Shown here: positions 41,518-49,047 of the stretch, one piece after another | Layout of the letters: every line of letters starts with the position of its first letter | Position numbering within the stretch: position 1 is the stretch's first letter | Assembly (NCBI GenBank): GCA_964244295.1 | Contig: CAXTIG010000036.1 | Coordinates: 10,098 to 74,097 of the forward strand | DNA length: 64,000 nucleotides | Direction: 5' to 3' | Source: JAJAZB01 sp964244295 | Lineage (GTDB): Bacteria > Bacteroidota > Bacteroidia > Cytophagales > Spirosomataceae | The notes under the pieces: model-generated | The model's database searches: none | Seen by the model: only the letters and a program-made list of their open reading frames with translations | What the model was told of the DNA's origin: nothing | Made by a program: the position numbers and the translations under genes

Positions 41518-42750
41518 TCAAGTGGTAGGTTGGGGGTGTTTCCGAAGGAGCGAAACTAAACTCGCGACTAGCAGTTCGGCGAACGCCGCGTCGTTGACGT
41601 GCGCGGCGGATTCGATCAGCGAGATCCGGTCGGATAAGTTGGTTTTGATGGCCTCGAACAACGCGTGATTGAACTGGGGTTGGTAAAAAACGCCGCCTTC
41701 CGCGTCGATTTGGGAAAGGCCGTTCAGGGGCAATACCACCGTCACCGCCGCCTGAGCCTGGTTCAGTTTTTGGGCAAATTGCTTGCCGAGTACGTCATTT
41801 TCAGCGGCATCGGTTCGCATCAGCGTCACGTCCGGTGCCCAACCGTGCAGGTGCCGGGCCTTAAACCGAGCGGGCACGGTATCCGGGTGGCCAAAATTAA
41901 CCATGTCCAGGCAACCCGGCACCACCACCTGCGGAATACCCGCCCGGCCCGCCGCCAGCAGGCGGTCGGGACCAGCACTGCAAATTCCTCCGCAAAGTTC
42001 ATCGGCCAGCTCGGTCGTGGTGATGTCGAGCACGGCATCGAAACGTCCCTCAGCGATGAGGGCTTCCATCGTCCGGCCCCCGATGCCGTTGGCGTGAAAA
42101 GCCACCACTTCGTAGCCCTGGGCGTTCAGCAGTTCGGTACATTGCTCGACGCAGGCCGTCGTGTTGCCAAACATGCTGACCGCAATCCGCCCCGTTGAAG
42201 CCTTATCCAATGTTGGCCCCACCGCCGCCATCGCGCAGAGGGCGGCGGTGGCCTGATCGATCAGGTGGGCCAGAATTCCGTTGAGGCCCGCGACGTCCAC
42301 GACCGAGGGCATCAGGACGATGTTTTTCGTACCCACCTGGCGGGAGAGGTCTTTGGCCGCCATCGTGGAAAGGCAGAGCTTCGGAATGCCGAACGGAATT
42401 TCCTGCATCGCGGCCAGGGCCACGAACGTGCCCCCGCCGCCGCCCATGCCAATGGCCGCCTTCACGCGGCCCGCGCGAACCAGGTTCCCGACCAATTTTG
42501 CCGCTCCTTCCCCCATCACCTGCATGGCCCGCCCCCGGTCCCGATTCGCCCGGAGATCAGCCAGCGAACTGCGGGCGGCTTCCGCCACCAATTCCGAGTC
42601 GTAGTCGATTTTCCAATCGACTACGGCATCCATCACGCCCGTGTTGATCGTCAGGACAGATTCTCCTTTCGCCAGTACGCATTTTCGCAGAAAGGAAAAA
42701 GCGGGTCCTTTCGTATCGAAACAGCCGATGATGACAATCGATTTATCCAT
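41518..42750 (-). CDS. Tm-1-like ATP-binding domain protein (UPF0261)
   Basis: A 410-residue UPF0261 protein: IVIIGCFDTKGPAFSFLRKC, TINTGVMDAVVDW, IGMGGGGGTFVALAAMQEIP, GIPKLCLSTMAAKDLSRQVG, MFGNTTACVEQCTELL, and LDMVNFGHPDTVP. This fold is the N-terminal (viral-replication-inhibitor) half of tomato Tm-1, there fused to a TIM barrel; here the barrel is a separate gene 3 nt downstream. The ATG at 42750 gives the family N-terminus; the longer frame crosses the terminator upstream. Bacterial role unknown. Confidence 0.85.
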   Translation of the reverse strand: MDKSIVIIGCFDTKGPAFSFLRKCVLAKGESVLTINTGVMDAVVDWKIDYDSELVAEAARSSLADLRANRDRGRAMQVMGEGAAKLVGNLVRAGRVKAAIGMGGGGGTFVALAAMQEIPFGIPKLCLSTMAAKDLSRQVGTKNIVLMPSVVDVAGLNGILAHLIDQATAALCAMAAVGPTLDKASTGRIAVSMFGNTTACVEQCTELLNAQGYEVVAFHANGIGGRTMEALIAEGRFDAVLDITTTELADELCGGICSAGPDRLLAAGRAGIPQVVVPGCLDMVNFGHPDTVPARFKARHLHGWAPDVTLMRTDAAENDVLGKQFAQKLNQAQAAVTVVLPLNGLSQIDAEGGVFYQPQFNHALFEAIKTNLSDRISLIESAAHVNDAAFAELLVASLVSLLRKHPQPTT

Positions 42751-42764
42751 GCAGCCACAAACGT

Positions 42765-42799
42765 AAAAACGCCCGATGCTACAAACATCGGGCGTTTTT
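42765..42799. terminator. Terminator, near copy of 40592-40626
   Basis: AAAAACGCCCGATG (42765-42778) pairs with 42786-42799 around CTACAAA, almost the same as the 40592 hairpin (loop CTGCAAA). It ends the NTF2-like gene unit (minus strand). Confidence 0.88.
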
Positions 42800-42819
42800 C
42801 GGGCAAGATGCAAATTCAA

Positions 42820-43314
42820 TTACATCGTCTTCGCCTGCACGGGCAGGTCTTCGAGTTGGGCGTAGCTCAGTTTCCAGGCCCCATCCGCTCCTTTTTTCCA
42901 GAGCAGGATGAAGTTGCCTTCGCCAAAGCCGTGGGGCTGACCAGCGGCGGCGGGGAGCACGTCCACCGAGAAAGTACCCGCCTGGTAGGCCGTTTTGTCG
43001 TCGGTGGCCGAAGTCACGACGCTGGTTTTTAACCCGTTGATGGTCGGCATCGTGCTGCGCACCCAGCGCTGGGCTACCTGGTCTTTGCCGCTCAGGTGCT
43101 GGCTTCCCTGGAGAAAATGCACATCGTCGGCCAGCATGGCGGTGACTTTGTCGGCGTCTTTGCTGTTCCAGGCCCCGATGAATTGCTGGTTGAGGCTCTG
43201 CACGTCCACCGCTTTTTCCGAGCAGGACGTTAGCACGGCGGCAAGCGCCAGTACAAACAGGAAGGATTTCAGACGAAAGGCGGAATTGGTTCGGATTGAT
43301 TGGGTCGTGTTCAT
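42820..43314 (-). CDS. Lipoprotein with NTF2-like (SnoaL/DUF4440-type) domain
   Basis: A 164-residue exported protein. Signal peptide with a lipobox (LAAVLTSCSE, Cys31). The rest is an NTF2-like fold: LNQQFIGAWNSKDADKVTAM, LADDVHFLQGSQHLSGKDQV, and ILLWKKGADGAWKLSYAQLE. These domains bind small molecules or act as isomerases; no function assignable. It has its own terminator and lies 62 nt from the glycine-zipper gene upstream on the same strand. Confidence 0.75.
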   Translation of the reverse strand: MNTTQSIRTNSAFRLKSFLFVLALAAVLTSCSEKAVDVQSLNQQFIGAWNSKDADKVTAMLADDVHFLQGSQHLSGKDQVAQRWVRSTMPTINGLKTSVVTSATDDKTAYQAGTFSVDVLPAAAGQPHGFGEGNFILLWKKGADGAWKLSYAQLEDLPVQAKTM

Positions 43315-43375
43315 GGCTTTGTTTGGTTAAGAACCGGCGCTCTTTCGGCGAGCGCGGTTCGGGATGAAGGATTGA

Positions 43376-44056
43376 TTACCAGCTTTTTTGACGGAACTCG
43401 GTCAGCGGGTAGGCCGCCGAAGGGTCACCGTAGCTGGGGTTCGGCAGGTAGCCGAAGGGGGTTTCGTTTATTTCCTGCACCGGCGCGGCGGCGGGTTGGT
43501 AGGCTACCAGTGCCGTGGCTTTCGGGCGTTGAACCGGCAGGAGCGCCGGGCTGGCTCCCTGGAAATCAGGGTCGTTAGCTTTGGCAGCGGCTACCCGCTC
43601 AGCGGCCATCCGCTCGGCTTCGGCGCGGGCGGCGGCTTCGGCAGCGCGTTTTTTGTTCCGGTTGTCGATGTGTTTGCCGACGGCGTAGCCACCAACCCCA
43701 CCGACGACCCCACCAATCACCCCACCCGCCACGCGATTGCGCTTGTTAATAATCGCCCCGGCGGCGGCCCCGACGCCCGTGCCGATAACGGCCCCTTTGG
43801 CCTGCGGACTCCAGCTACGGCGTTGTTTTTTACCAACCTGATTCCCCGCCACGGCCCCCACCGCTCCGCCAATGACGGCCCCGACGACGGGATTTTTCTT
43901 GTGAATTAGGGCCCCCGCAGTTCCGCCCACACCCGCACCGATGATGGTGCCACGGGTCTGCGGGTTCCAGGTTAGTCGGGCCTGCGCTTGCAGGTCAGAA
44001 GGTAGGGCGGTGAGGCTGAACAAAGTCAGCAGCGAGAAAAATGGAGTCGTGTTCAT
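43376..44056 (-). CDS. Glycine-zipper (YMGG-like) exported protein with duplicated domain
   Basis: A 226-residue protein with a signal peptide (FFSLLTLFSLTALPSDLQAQA). Two tandem glycine-zipper modules follow (GTIIGAGVGGTAGALIHKKN, VVGAVIGGAVGAVAGNQVGK; then GAVIGTGVGAAAGAIINKRN, VAGGVIGGVVGGVGGYAVGK), evidently an internal duplication. The C-terminal third is alanine-rich and helical (KKRAAEAAARAEAERMAAER). Likely an outer-membrane or periplasm-associated protein. ATG at 44056 chosen for the signal peptide. Confidence 0.75.
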   Translation of the reverse strand: MNTTPFFSLLTLFSLTALPSDLQAQARLTWNPQTRGTIIGAGVGGTAGALIHKKNPVVGAVIGGAVGAVAGNQVGKKQRRSWSPQAKGAVIGTGVGAAAGAIINKRNRVAGGVIGGVVGGVGGYAVGKHIDNRNKKRAAEAAARAEAERMAAERVAAAKANDPDFQGASPALLPVQRPKATALVAYQPAAAPVQEINETPFGYLPNPSYGDPSAAYPLTEFRQKSW

Positions 44057-44437
44057 GGCAATGAAGTTTTGAATGGTTAGCTGTTCCAAACGTTTCGCCC
44101 GATTGATGATGATTGAGATAATCGGGATTACCAGATAAACGCGAAGGCGGGGGAAAGGGTCGGTGCCGGTGTGTTAATAAGTCTAAAAATCAGGCGATTA
44201 TCGTTTCTGTGACGGGAAAGAAGCACCAACGAAACCTACTTTTACCGATTGAATCTCAGCGATTTGCCGAAAGGATCCACGTTGTAAAATGACGGATTGA
44301 AAAAGGCTTTTCAGTGATTCCAAATTCCCTGAATTTTCCAGTTTGAAAGCAGGGGAATTTTCCCCGAAGGGGTCAAGCCCATTCGATACATTTCAAATTT
44401 CGCCTACCTTTCCAACTCAATTCCTCTCCTTACTTCC
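44057..44437. other. Intergenic interval, no gene seen
   Basis: About 380 nt with no supported ORF. It must hold the promoters for the divergent glycine-zipper gene and for the membrane protein at 44438; a TACCTTTC near-consensus -7 box at 44405-44412 (+ strand) fits the latter. Confidence 0.45.
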
Positions 44438-44722
44438 ATGCTTTTCTTCTGGATTCTCTGGGCCATTGCCGCGCTGGTCGGCGTGGTGGTGCTGTACTTT
44501 TTTTTCGTCGGACTGGCCGACGGCAGCGTTTCGGCGACCAACGCCGGGTTATGGTTTTTGATGTTGCTGGTGCCGGGGGCAATTCTGCTGGGAAGTCTTT
44601 GGCTGAAAGCCCACGAACGGCTTGGGTTGGCGAAAGGCGTCTTGTTGCTACTCGCCGTCCCGGCGGTACTGGCCGGGCTGTTCTTTCTCATTTTACTAAT
44701 TAGCAAACCACGCTGGAATTGA
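44438..44722 (+). CDS. Small integral membrane protein
   Basis: A 94-residue protein with three hydrophobic helices (LFFWILWAIAALVGVVVLYF; NAGLWFLMLLVPGAILLGSL; GVLLLLAVPAVLAGLFFLIL). No family recognised. A near-consensus -7 box lies 26 nt upstream. The second copy of the AACTTCCCGAAA palindrome begins 7 nt after its stop. Confidence 0.6.
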   Translation: MLFFWILWAIAALVGVVVLYFFFVGLADGSVSATNAGLWFLMLLVPGAILLGSLWLKAHERLGLAKGVLLLLAVPAVLAGLFFLILLISKPRWN

Positions 44723-44728
44723 GTTGCC

Positions 44729-44774
44729 AACTTCCCGAAATAACTCCGTTACGGGTTTAAACTTTCGGGAAGTT
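44729..44774. repeat. Dispersed palindrome, copy 2 (AACTTCCCGAAA...TTTCGGGAAGTT)
   Basis: Arms 44729-44740 and 44763-44774 are perfect. The inner part (CTCCGTTACGGG) is nearly the same as copy 1 at 20669-20713. Confidence 0.88.
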
Positions 44775-44798
44775 TAACCACCAGGAAGTTTAACAGCC

Positions 44799-45278
44799 AT
44801 GCACGAGTTCACCGCCACCCTCCACTCCCGCCACGACGGGCAAGTTGTGATGTATTTCGTGGACGTACCCGAAGAAGTGGCTCAGGTCTTCGCCCCGCGC
44901 CGTCCGATCTGGATTCGGGGTACGGCCAACGGTGCGCCGTTTGAAACCCACCTCCTGCCCTGTACCGACGGCGAGCCGTACTTGATTCTGAACGCCGACA
45001 TCCGTCGACGCGCCGGAGCCAAACTGGGCGAAGACCTCGACTTGGCGATTGAGGAAAACCCCGTCCCCCGCAATCGAGAGTTGCCCATCCCTGACGATTT
45101 AGCCGAACTGCTGGAGGAGTTTCCTGACGTGAAAGCCACTTTCGAGCGCCTTTCCAAGTCGCGGCGGTTTTACCTCATCGAATGGATTGAAGAAGCCAAA
45201 AAGCCCGAAACGCGGATGACACGGCTGGAGAAGAGTTTGGGGGAAATTGTGCGGCTGGCGCCGAAGGGGAAGCCTTGA
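44799..45278 (+). CDS. DUF1905/YdeI-like protein
   Basis: A 159-residue protein: an N-terminal DUF1905-type beta-barrel (EFTATLHSRHDGQVVMYFVD, VPEEVAQVFAPRRPIWIRGT, NADIRRRAGAKLGEDLDLAI), then a YdeI/OmpD-associated-like helical C-terminus (DDLAELLEEFPDVKATFERL, FYLIEWIEEAKKPETRMTRL). Such proteins are common, cytosolic and uncharacterised. A 35-bp-arm palindrome follows directly after the stop. Confidence 0.8.
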   Translation: MHEFTATLHSRHDGQVVMYFVDVPEEVAQVFAPRRPIWIRGTANGAPFETHLLPCTDGEPYLILNADIRRRAGAKLGEDLDLAIEENPVPRNRELPIPDDLAELLEEFPDVKATFERLSKSRRFYLIEWIEEAKKPETRMTRLEKSLGEIVRLAPKGKP

Positions 45279-45282
45279 TAGG

Positions 45283-45370
45283 CGGGGTCACCCTGAGCGA
45301 AGTCGAAGGGTGTGCGGCCGGTCAGCGTTGGCCCACCGCACACCCTTCGACTTCGCTCAGGGTGACCCCG
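45283..45370. repeat. REP-like palindrome, 35-bp perfect arms
   Basis: Arms 45283-45317 and 45336-45370 (core CACCCTGAGCGAAGTCGAAG) are perfect reverse complements with an 18-nt loop. The CCTGAGCGAAGTCGAAGG core is familiar as a dispersed repeat in many bacterial genomes. It lies between convergent genes. Confidence 0.9.
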
Positions 45371-45385
45371 TGCTTTTACTAACTT

Positions 45386-45916
45386 TTACAAATTCTTCGG
45401 TCGGAACGCCTTCATCACCACCTCATCCGTTTCCAAAAACGGCCCGCCAATCAAGTCGATGCAGTAGGGCACGGCGGGAAACACGGCGTCGAGGCACTGA
45501 CGGATGGCGCTGGGTTTGCCGGGCAGGTTAATTATCAGGGTTTTGCCGCGAATGCCCGCCGTTTGGCGCGAGAGGATGGCCGTGGGCACGTAGGCCAAAC
45601 TCACCTGCCGCATCAGTTCACCGAAACCCGGCATCATCTTCTGGCAAACGGCTTCGGTGGCTTCGGGGGTCACGTCGCGCGGGGCGGGGCCGGTACCGCC
45701 GCTGGTGACGACGAGGCAGCAGCCGTGTTCGTCGGCTAATTCAACCAGGGTTTTTTCAATCAATTCCTGCTCGTCGGGGATAACCCGGTAGACGGGTTCC
45801 CAGGCGGTTTTCAGGTACTCGTTGAGCGTGGACAGGATGGCCTTGCCGGGGATGTCTTCGTAAATCCCGGCGCTGGCGCGGTCGCTGACGTTAATGATGC
45901 CGATTTTGGGGGTCAT
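45386..45916 (-). CDS. mogA: Molybdopterin adenylyltransferase
   Basis: Activates molybdopterin with AMP before molybdenum insertion. A 176-residue MogA/MoaB-fold protein: IGIINVSDRASAGIYEDIPG, VIPDEQELIEKTLVELAD, the loop VVTSGGTGPAPRDVTPEAT, and LIINLPGKPSAIRQCLDAVF. No other molybdenum-cofactor genes are in the window. Confidence 0.92.
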   Translation of the reverse strand: MTPKIGIINVSDRASAGIYEDIPGKAILSTLNEYLKTAWEPVYRVIPDEQELIEKTLVELADEHGCCLVVTSGGTGPAPRDVTPEATEAVCQKMMPGFGELMRQVSLAYVPTAILSRQTAGIRGKTLIINLPGKPSAIRQCLDAVFPAVPYCIDLIGGPFLETDEVVMKAFRPKNL

Positions 45917-45972
45917 GGGGAAAGAAAAAGCGTTGACGACTGGGCCGCCAACGCTTGGAATTTGAAAGTCTC

Positions 45973-46125
45973 CTATCGTTTCCGCAGGAGAATTTCCTTG
46001 AGTCTTTCAGGGTCGACTTTGCTCAATACCTCTTCTGCTCGTTCTCGTTTCCGACGAAGTAGTTCCTCCTCTGAGGAGTAATAGATTTCTTGTTTTGGTT
46101 TCCTTGCCTGTGCTGCTGTCTTCAT
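45973..46125 (-). CDS. Small charged protein paired with DUF6934
   Basis: A 50-codon ORF: MKTAAQARKPKQEIYYSSEE, then ELLRRKRERAEEVLSKVDPE, then RLKEILLRKR. It starts 13 nt after the stop of the DUF6934 gene on the same strand. It is strongly helical and charged, like small antitoxin partners. The base composition is less GC-rich than that of its neighbours, suggesting recent acquisition with DUF6934. Function unknown. Confidence 0.55.
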   Translation of the reverse strand: MKTAAQARKPKQEIYYSSEEELLRRKRERAEEVLSKVDPERLKEILLRKR

Positions 46126-46137
46126 GGCTGTGGTAAT

Positions 46138-46602
46138 TTACGGTCTTTGAATCAAGAACGCTTCACACGAAGCATTTGGTCGATACTCGAACACGTCTCC
46201 CTCCTCCGATACGCCGAATAACCGAAAATTTTCCCGCGCCACCAAATAATTCTCTCGTTTCGACAGCGTCACCCGGTACATCCGGGTTCTGACCTCGTCA
46301 CTCCCTTTGAAATACACCGTAGCGCCAGGATACTTCCTGAAAAACTCCAGAAGACACTGACCAACCGTGAGGAACACCTGTTCCATGTCTCCGTTCGAAC
46401 TCCGGGTGGAATCACTTAGCCGTCCGTCTTTCAACACGTCCACCAACGCCATGTTGAATACCGATGCCTTCACTCCTCCTAACTCCATCTCTACTTCATC
46501 AAAAATCACTCGTTTCCTTATCTCTCCTCTCAGTCCTCTGCTCGTAAAATCAAATCGAAGGCTACTCCTTGTCCCTTCAATTGGGTATGAATCGTCTTTC
46601 AT
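46138..46602 (-). CDS. DUF6934 family protein
   Basis: A 154-residue protein matching the pattern of the Bacteroidota DUF6934 family: FDFTSRGLRGEIRKRVIFDE, FNMALVDVLKDGRLSDSTRS, NGDMEQVFLTVGQCLLEFF, RKYPGATVYFKGSDEVRTRM. The family is uncharacterised and often sits with a small partner gene, as here. Codon use is visibly AT-richer than in the rest of the window, which points to transfer. A toxin-antitoxin-like role is a guess. Confidence 0.7.
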   Translation of the reverse strand: MKDDSYPIEGTRSSLRFDFTSRGLRGEIRKRVIFDEVEMELGGVKASVFNMALVDVLKDGRLSDSTRSSNGDMEQVFLTVGQCLLEFFRKYPGATVYFKGSDEVRTRMYRVTLSKRENYLVARENFRLFGVSEEGDVFEYRPNASCEAFLIQRP

Positions 46603-46671
46603 AAGCTCATTTGAGGAACGGTTTTAGTACGGCGTAGGAGCGTATTTTTTAATCCACAAATCCCCATCCTC

Positions 46672-46881
46672 ATGGAAGAGAACGTTGCCTCGTTACTGGA
46701 TACGTACAAAAGCCTGACTCCCGCGCAGCGCGACGGGTTTATGAAGTCGGCCATCGATTTTGAAGGATTGCCCCGTTTCGGAAGGCTCCTGCGCACGTTT
46801 GGACTGCACCTGGAAACGGAAATGTCGAGGGACAATCGGAACGAGACGGAAGTCGATCCCGAAGCGGAGAGCAGGGAATGA
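46672..46881 (+). CDS. Small hypothetical protein
   Basis: A 69-residue helical protein (SLLDTYKSLTPAQRDGFMKS, FGRLLRTFGLHLETEMSRDN) with an acidic tail. No family recognised. It is divergent from DUF6934 and convergent with metG; a 10-bp palindrome (46908-46917 with 46931-46940) follows. Confidence 0.5.
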   Translation: MEENVASLLDTYKSLTPAQRDGFMKSAIDFEGLPRFGRLLRTFGLHLETEMSRDNRNETEVDPEAESRE

Positions 46882-46907
46882 GTTTTCGTCGGAATGCCTG
46901 AACCGGA

Positions 46908-46940
46908 TAGCCGCGTAACACGGGTTGTGATACGCGGCTA
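46908..46940. repeat. TAGCCGCGTA palindrome between convergent genes
   Basis: Arms 46908-46917 and 46931-46940 are perfect (TAGCCGCGTA). It may act as a terminator for the small gene or metG. Confidence 0.6.
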
Positions 46941-46960
46941 CCCAGTTCGGTTCTATAGTG

Positions 46961-49003
46961 CTAACTCACCGTCCCCCCATTCCAAATGTTCTCGCCCGGC
47001 TGCACGAACTGAAGTTTGCCGTCGCGGTCTTCGGCCATCAGAATCATGCCCTGGCTTTCCTGGCCCATCATTTGGCGCGGGGCGAGGTTGGCGAGTAGCG
47101 TCACCTGTTTCCCTACGATTTCTTCCGGCGAGAAATGCTCGGCAATGCCGCTCAACACGGTGCGGGTGTCGAGGCCGGTGTTCAGCGTGAGTTTGAGCAA
47201 CTTTTTTGACTTGGGCACCGCCTCGGCGGCCACGATGGTGGCCACACGCAGGTCGAGTTTGGCGAAGTCGTCGTAGGTGATGAGGTCTTTCTGCGGGCTG
47301 GGCGTTTTGCTTTCCAATTCGTTCATTTTTTTGGTGTTCAGCAATTTCTGCACCTGCGCTTCCACGACGCTGTCTTCGATTTTTTCAAACAACAGCCCCC
47401 GGTTTTCAATCGCATGGCCTTCGGGCAGCAGGTCGGGCTGACCGGCTTTTGACCACGCTTTTTCGTTGAAATTCAGCATTCCACGCAGCTTCTCCGCCGT
47501 GAAGGGCAGGAACGGCTCGGCCAGAATCGAGAGCGTGGCGGAGAGTTGCAGGCTCAGGTTGAGCACCGTCGCGGCGCGGGCCGGGTCGGTTTTCAACGCT
47601 TTCCACGGCTCGGTTTCGGCGAGGTATTTGTTGCCCAGGCGGGCCACGTCGAGGAAGAGGGCCAGGCTCTCGCGGAAACGAAAGTTGGCCAACGCCTCGT
47701 CGAGTTTCGCGGGAAAGGCGGTCAAATCAGCCAGCAGCCTTTCGTCCACTTCGGTCAGTTCGCCGCGTTTGGGCACGGCGGGGCCGAAATTCTTTTCGGT
47801 TAGCACGATGGCGCGGTTGACGAAATTCCCGAAAATCCCGACCAGTTCGGAGTTGTTGCGGGTCTGGAAATCCTTCCAGGTGAACTCGGAATCCTTCGTT
47901 TCGGGGCCGTTGGCGGTGAGCACGTAGCGCAGCACGTCCTGTTTTCCCGGAAACTCCTCCAAATACTCGTGCAGCCACACGGCCCAGTTGCGCGAGGTGC
48001 TGATTTTGTCGCCCTCCAGGTTCATGAATTCGTTGGCGGGCACGTTGTCCGCGCCCCCGATGAACCGCCCGTCGGCCATCAGCATGGCGGGAAAAATGAG
48101 GCAGTGGAACACGATGTTGTCCTTGCCGATGAAATGCACGAGGCGCGTGTCCTCGGCTTTCCACCATTTCTCCCAGTCGTCGCCCTTGAGTTCTTCGGTG
48201 AAGGTGATATACCCAATCGGCGCGTCGAACCACACGTACAGCACCTTGCCCTCGGCGTCGGGCAGGGGCACGGGGATGCCCCAGTCCAAATCGCGGGTCA
48301 TGGCGCGGGGCTTGAGGCCCTCGGTCAGCCAGGAACGCACCTGCCCGGCCACGTTGGGTTTCCATTCCGGATGGCTTTCCACGTATTTTTCCAACTGGGG
48401 CTGGAGCGCGTCGAGGGGCAAATACCAGTTTTTGGTGGGTTTCATTACCGGCGGCTCCCCGCTCAGGGCCGATCGCGGGTTGATGAGTTCGGTCGGGCTG
48501 AGGGTGGAGCCGCAGCGTTCGCACTGATCGCCGTAGGCGGCCTCGTTGCCGCAGACCGGGCAGGTACCGATGATGTAGCGGTCGGCGAGAAACTGCCCGG
48601 CTTTTTGGTCGAAATACTGCTCGGTGGTTTCTTCGATGAAGCCGCCTTTCTCGTAAATCTGCCTGAAAATGTCCTGCGACATCCGGTGGTGTTTGGGCTT
48701 CGAGGTGCGCGAGTAAATGTCGAAATGGATGCCGAAGTCGGCAAAGGAATCGCGTATTTGGACGTAGTATTTGTCCACGACTTCCTGCGGTGTGATGCCT
48801 TCTTTCTGGGCGCGGATGGTGATGGGCACGCCGTGTTCGTCGGTGCCGGAGATGAAGGCCACGTCTTCGCCCTTTGCCCGCAGGTAGCGCACGTAGGTAT
48901 CCGCCGGGATGTAGCAGCCCGCCAGGTGCCCGATGTGGATGGGGCCGTTGGCGTAAATCAGCGCGGCGGTGACGGTGGTGCGGTTGAAAGTCTTCTCGGC
49001 CAT
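46961..49003 (-). CDS. metG: Methionyl-tRNA synthetase with C-terminal tRNA-binding domain
   Basis: Charges tRNA-Met. 680 residues. HIGH motif in GPIHIGHLAGC (HIGH 23-26), a zinc knuckle CPVCGNEAAYGDQCERCG (Cys148, 151, 161, 164), and the KMSKS variant GDKISTSRNW. Residues from about 577 form an OB-fold tRNA-binding domain (FAKLDLRVATIVAAEAVPKS, QVTLLANLAPRQMMGQESQG). The zinc form with the appended OB fold is the usual Bacteroidota MetG. It is divergent from the serine hydrolase gene, 44 nt apart. Confidence 0.97.
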   Translation of the reverse strand: MAEKTFNRTTVTAALIYANGPIHIGHLAGCYIPADTYVRYLRAKGEDVAFISGTDEHGVPITIRAQKEGITPQEVVDKYYVQIRDSFADFGIHFDIYSRTSKPKHHRMSQDIFRQIYEKGGFIEETTEQYFDQKAGQFLADRYIIGTCPVCGNEAAYGDQCERCGSTLSPTELINPRSALSGEPPVMKPTKNWYLPLDALQPQLEKYVESHPEWKPNVAGQVRSWLTEGLKPRAMTRDLDWGIPVPLPDAEGKVLYVWFDAPIGYITFTEELKGDDWEKWWKAEDTRLVHFIGKDNIVFHCLIFPAMLMADGRFIGGADNVPANEFMNLEGDKISTSRNWAVWLHEYLEEFPGKQDVLRYVLTANGPETKDSEFTWKDFQTRNNSELVGIFGNFVNRAIVLTEKNFGPAVPKRGELTEVDERLLADLTAFPAKLDEALANFRFRESLALFLDVARLGNKYLAETEPWKALKTDPARAATVLNLSLQLSATLSILAEPFLPFTAEKLRGMLNFNEKAWSKAGQPDLLPEGHAIENRGLLFEKIEDSVVEAQVQKLLNTKKMNELESKTPSPQKDLITYDDFAKLDLRVATIVAAEAVPKSKKLLKLTLNTGLDTRTVLSGIAEHFSPEEIVGKQVTLLANLAPRQMMGQESQGMILMAEDRDGKLQFVQPGENIWNGGTVS

Positions 49004-49047
49004 GAATTTTTAACTACTTTGGGCCGCGAAATTACGCCTAAACCACC

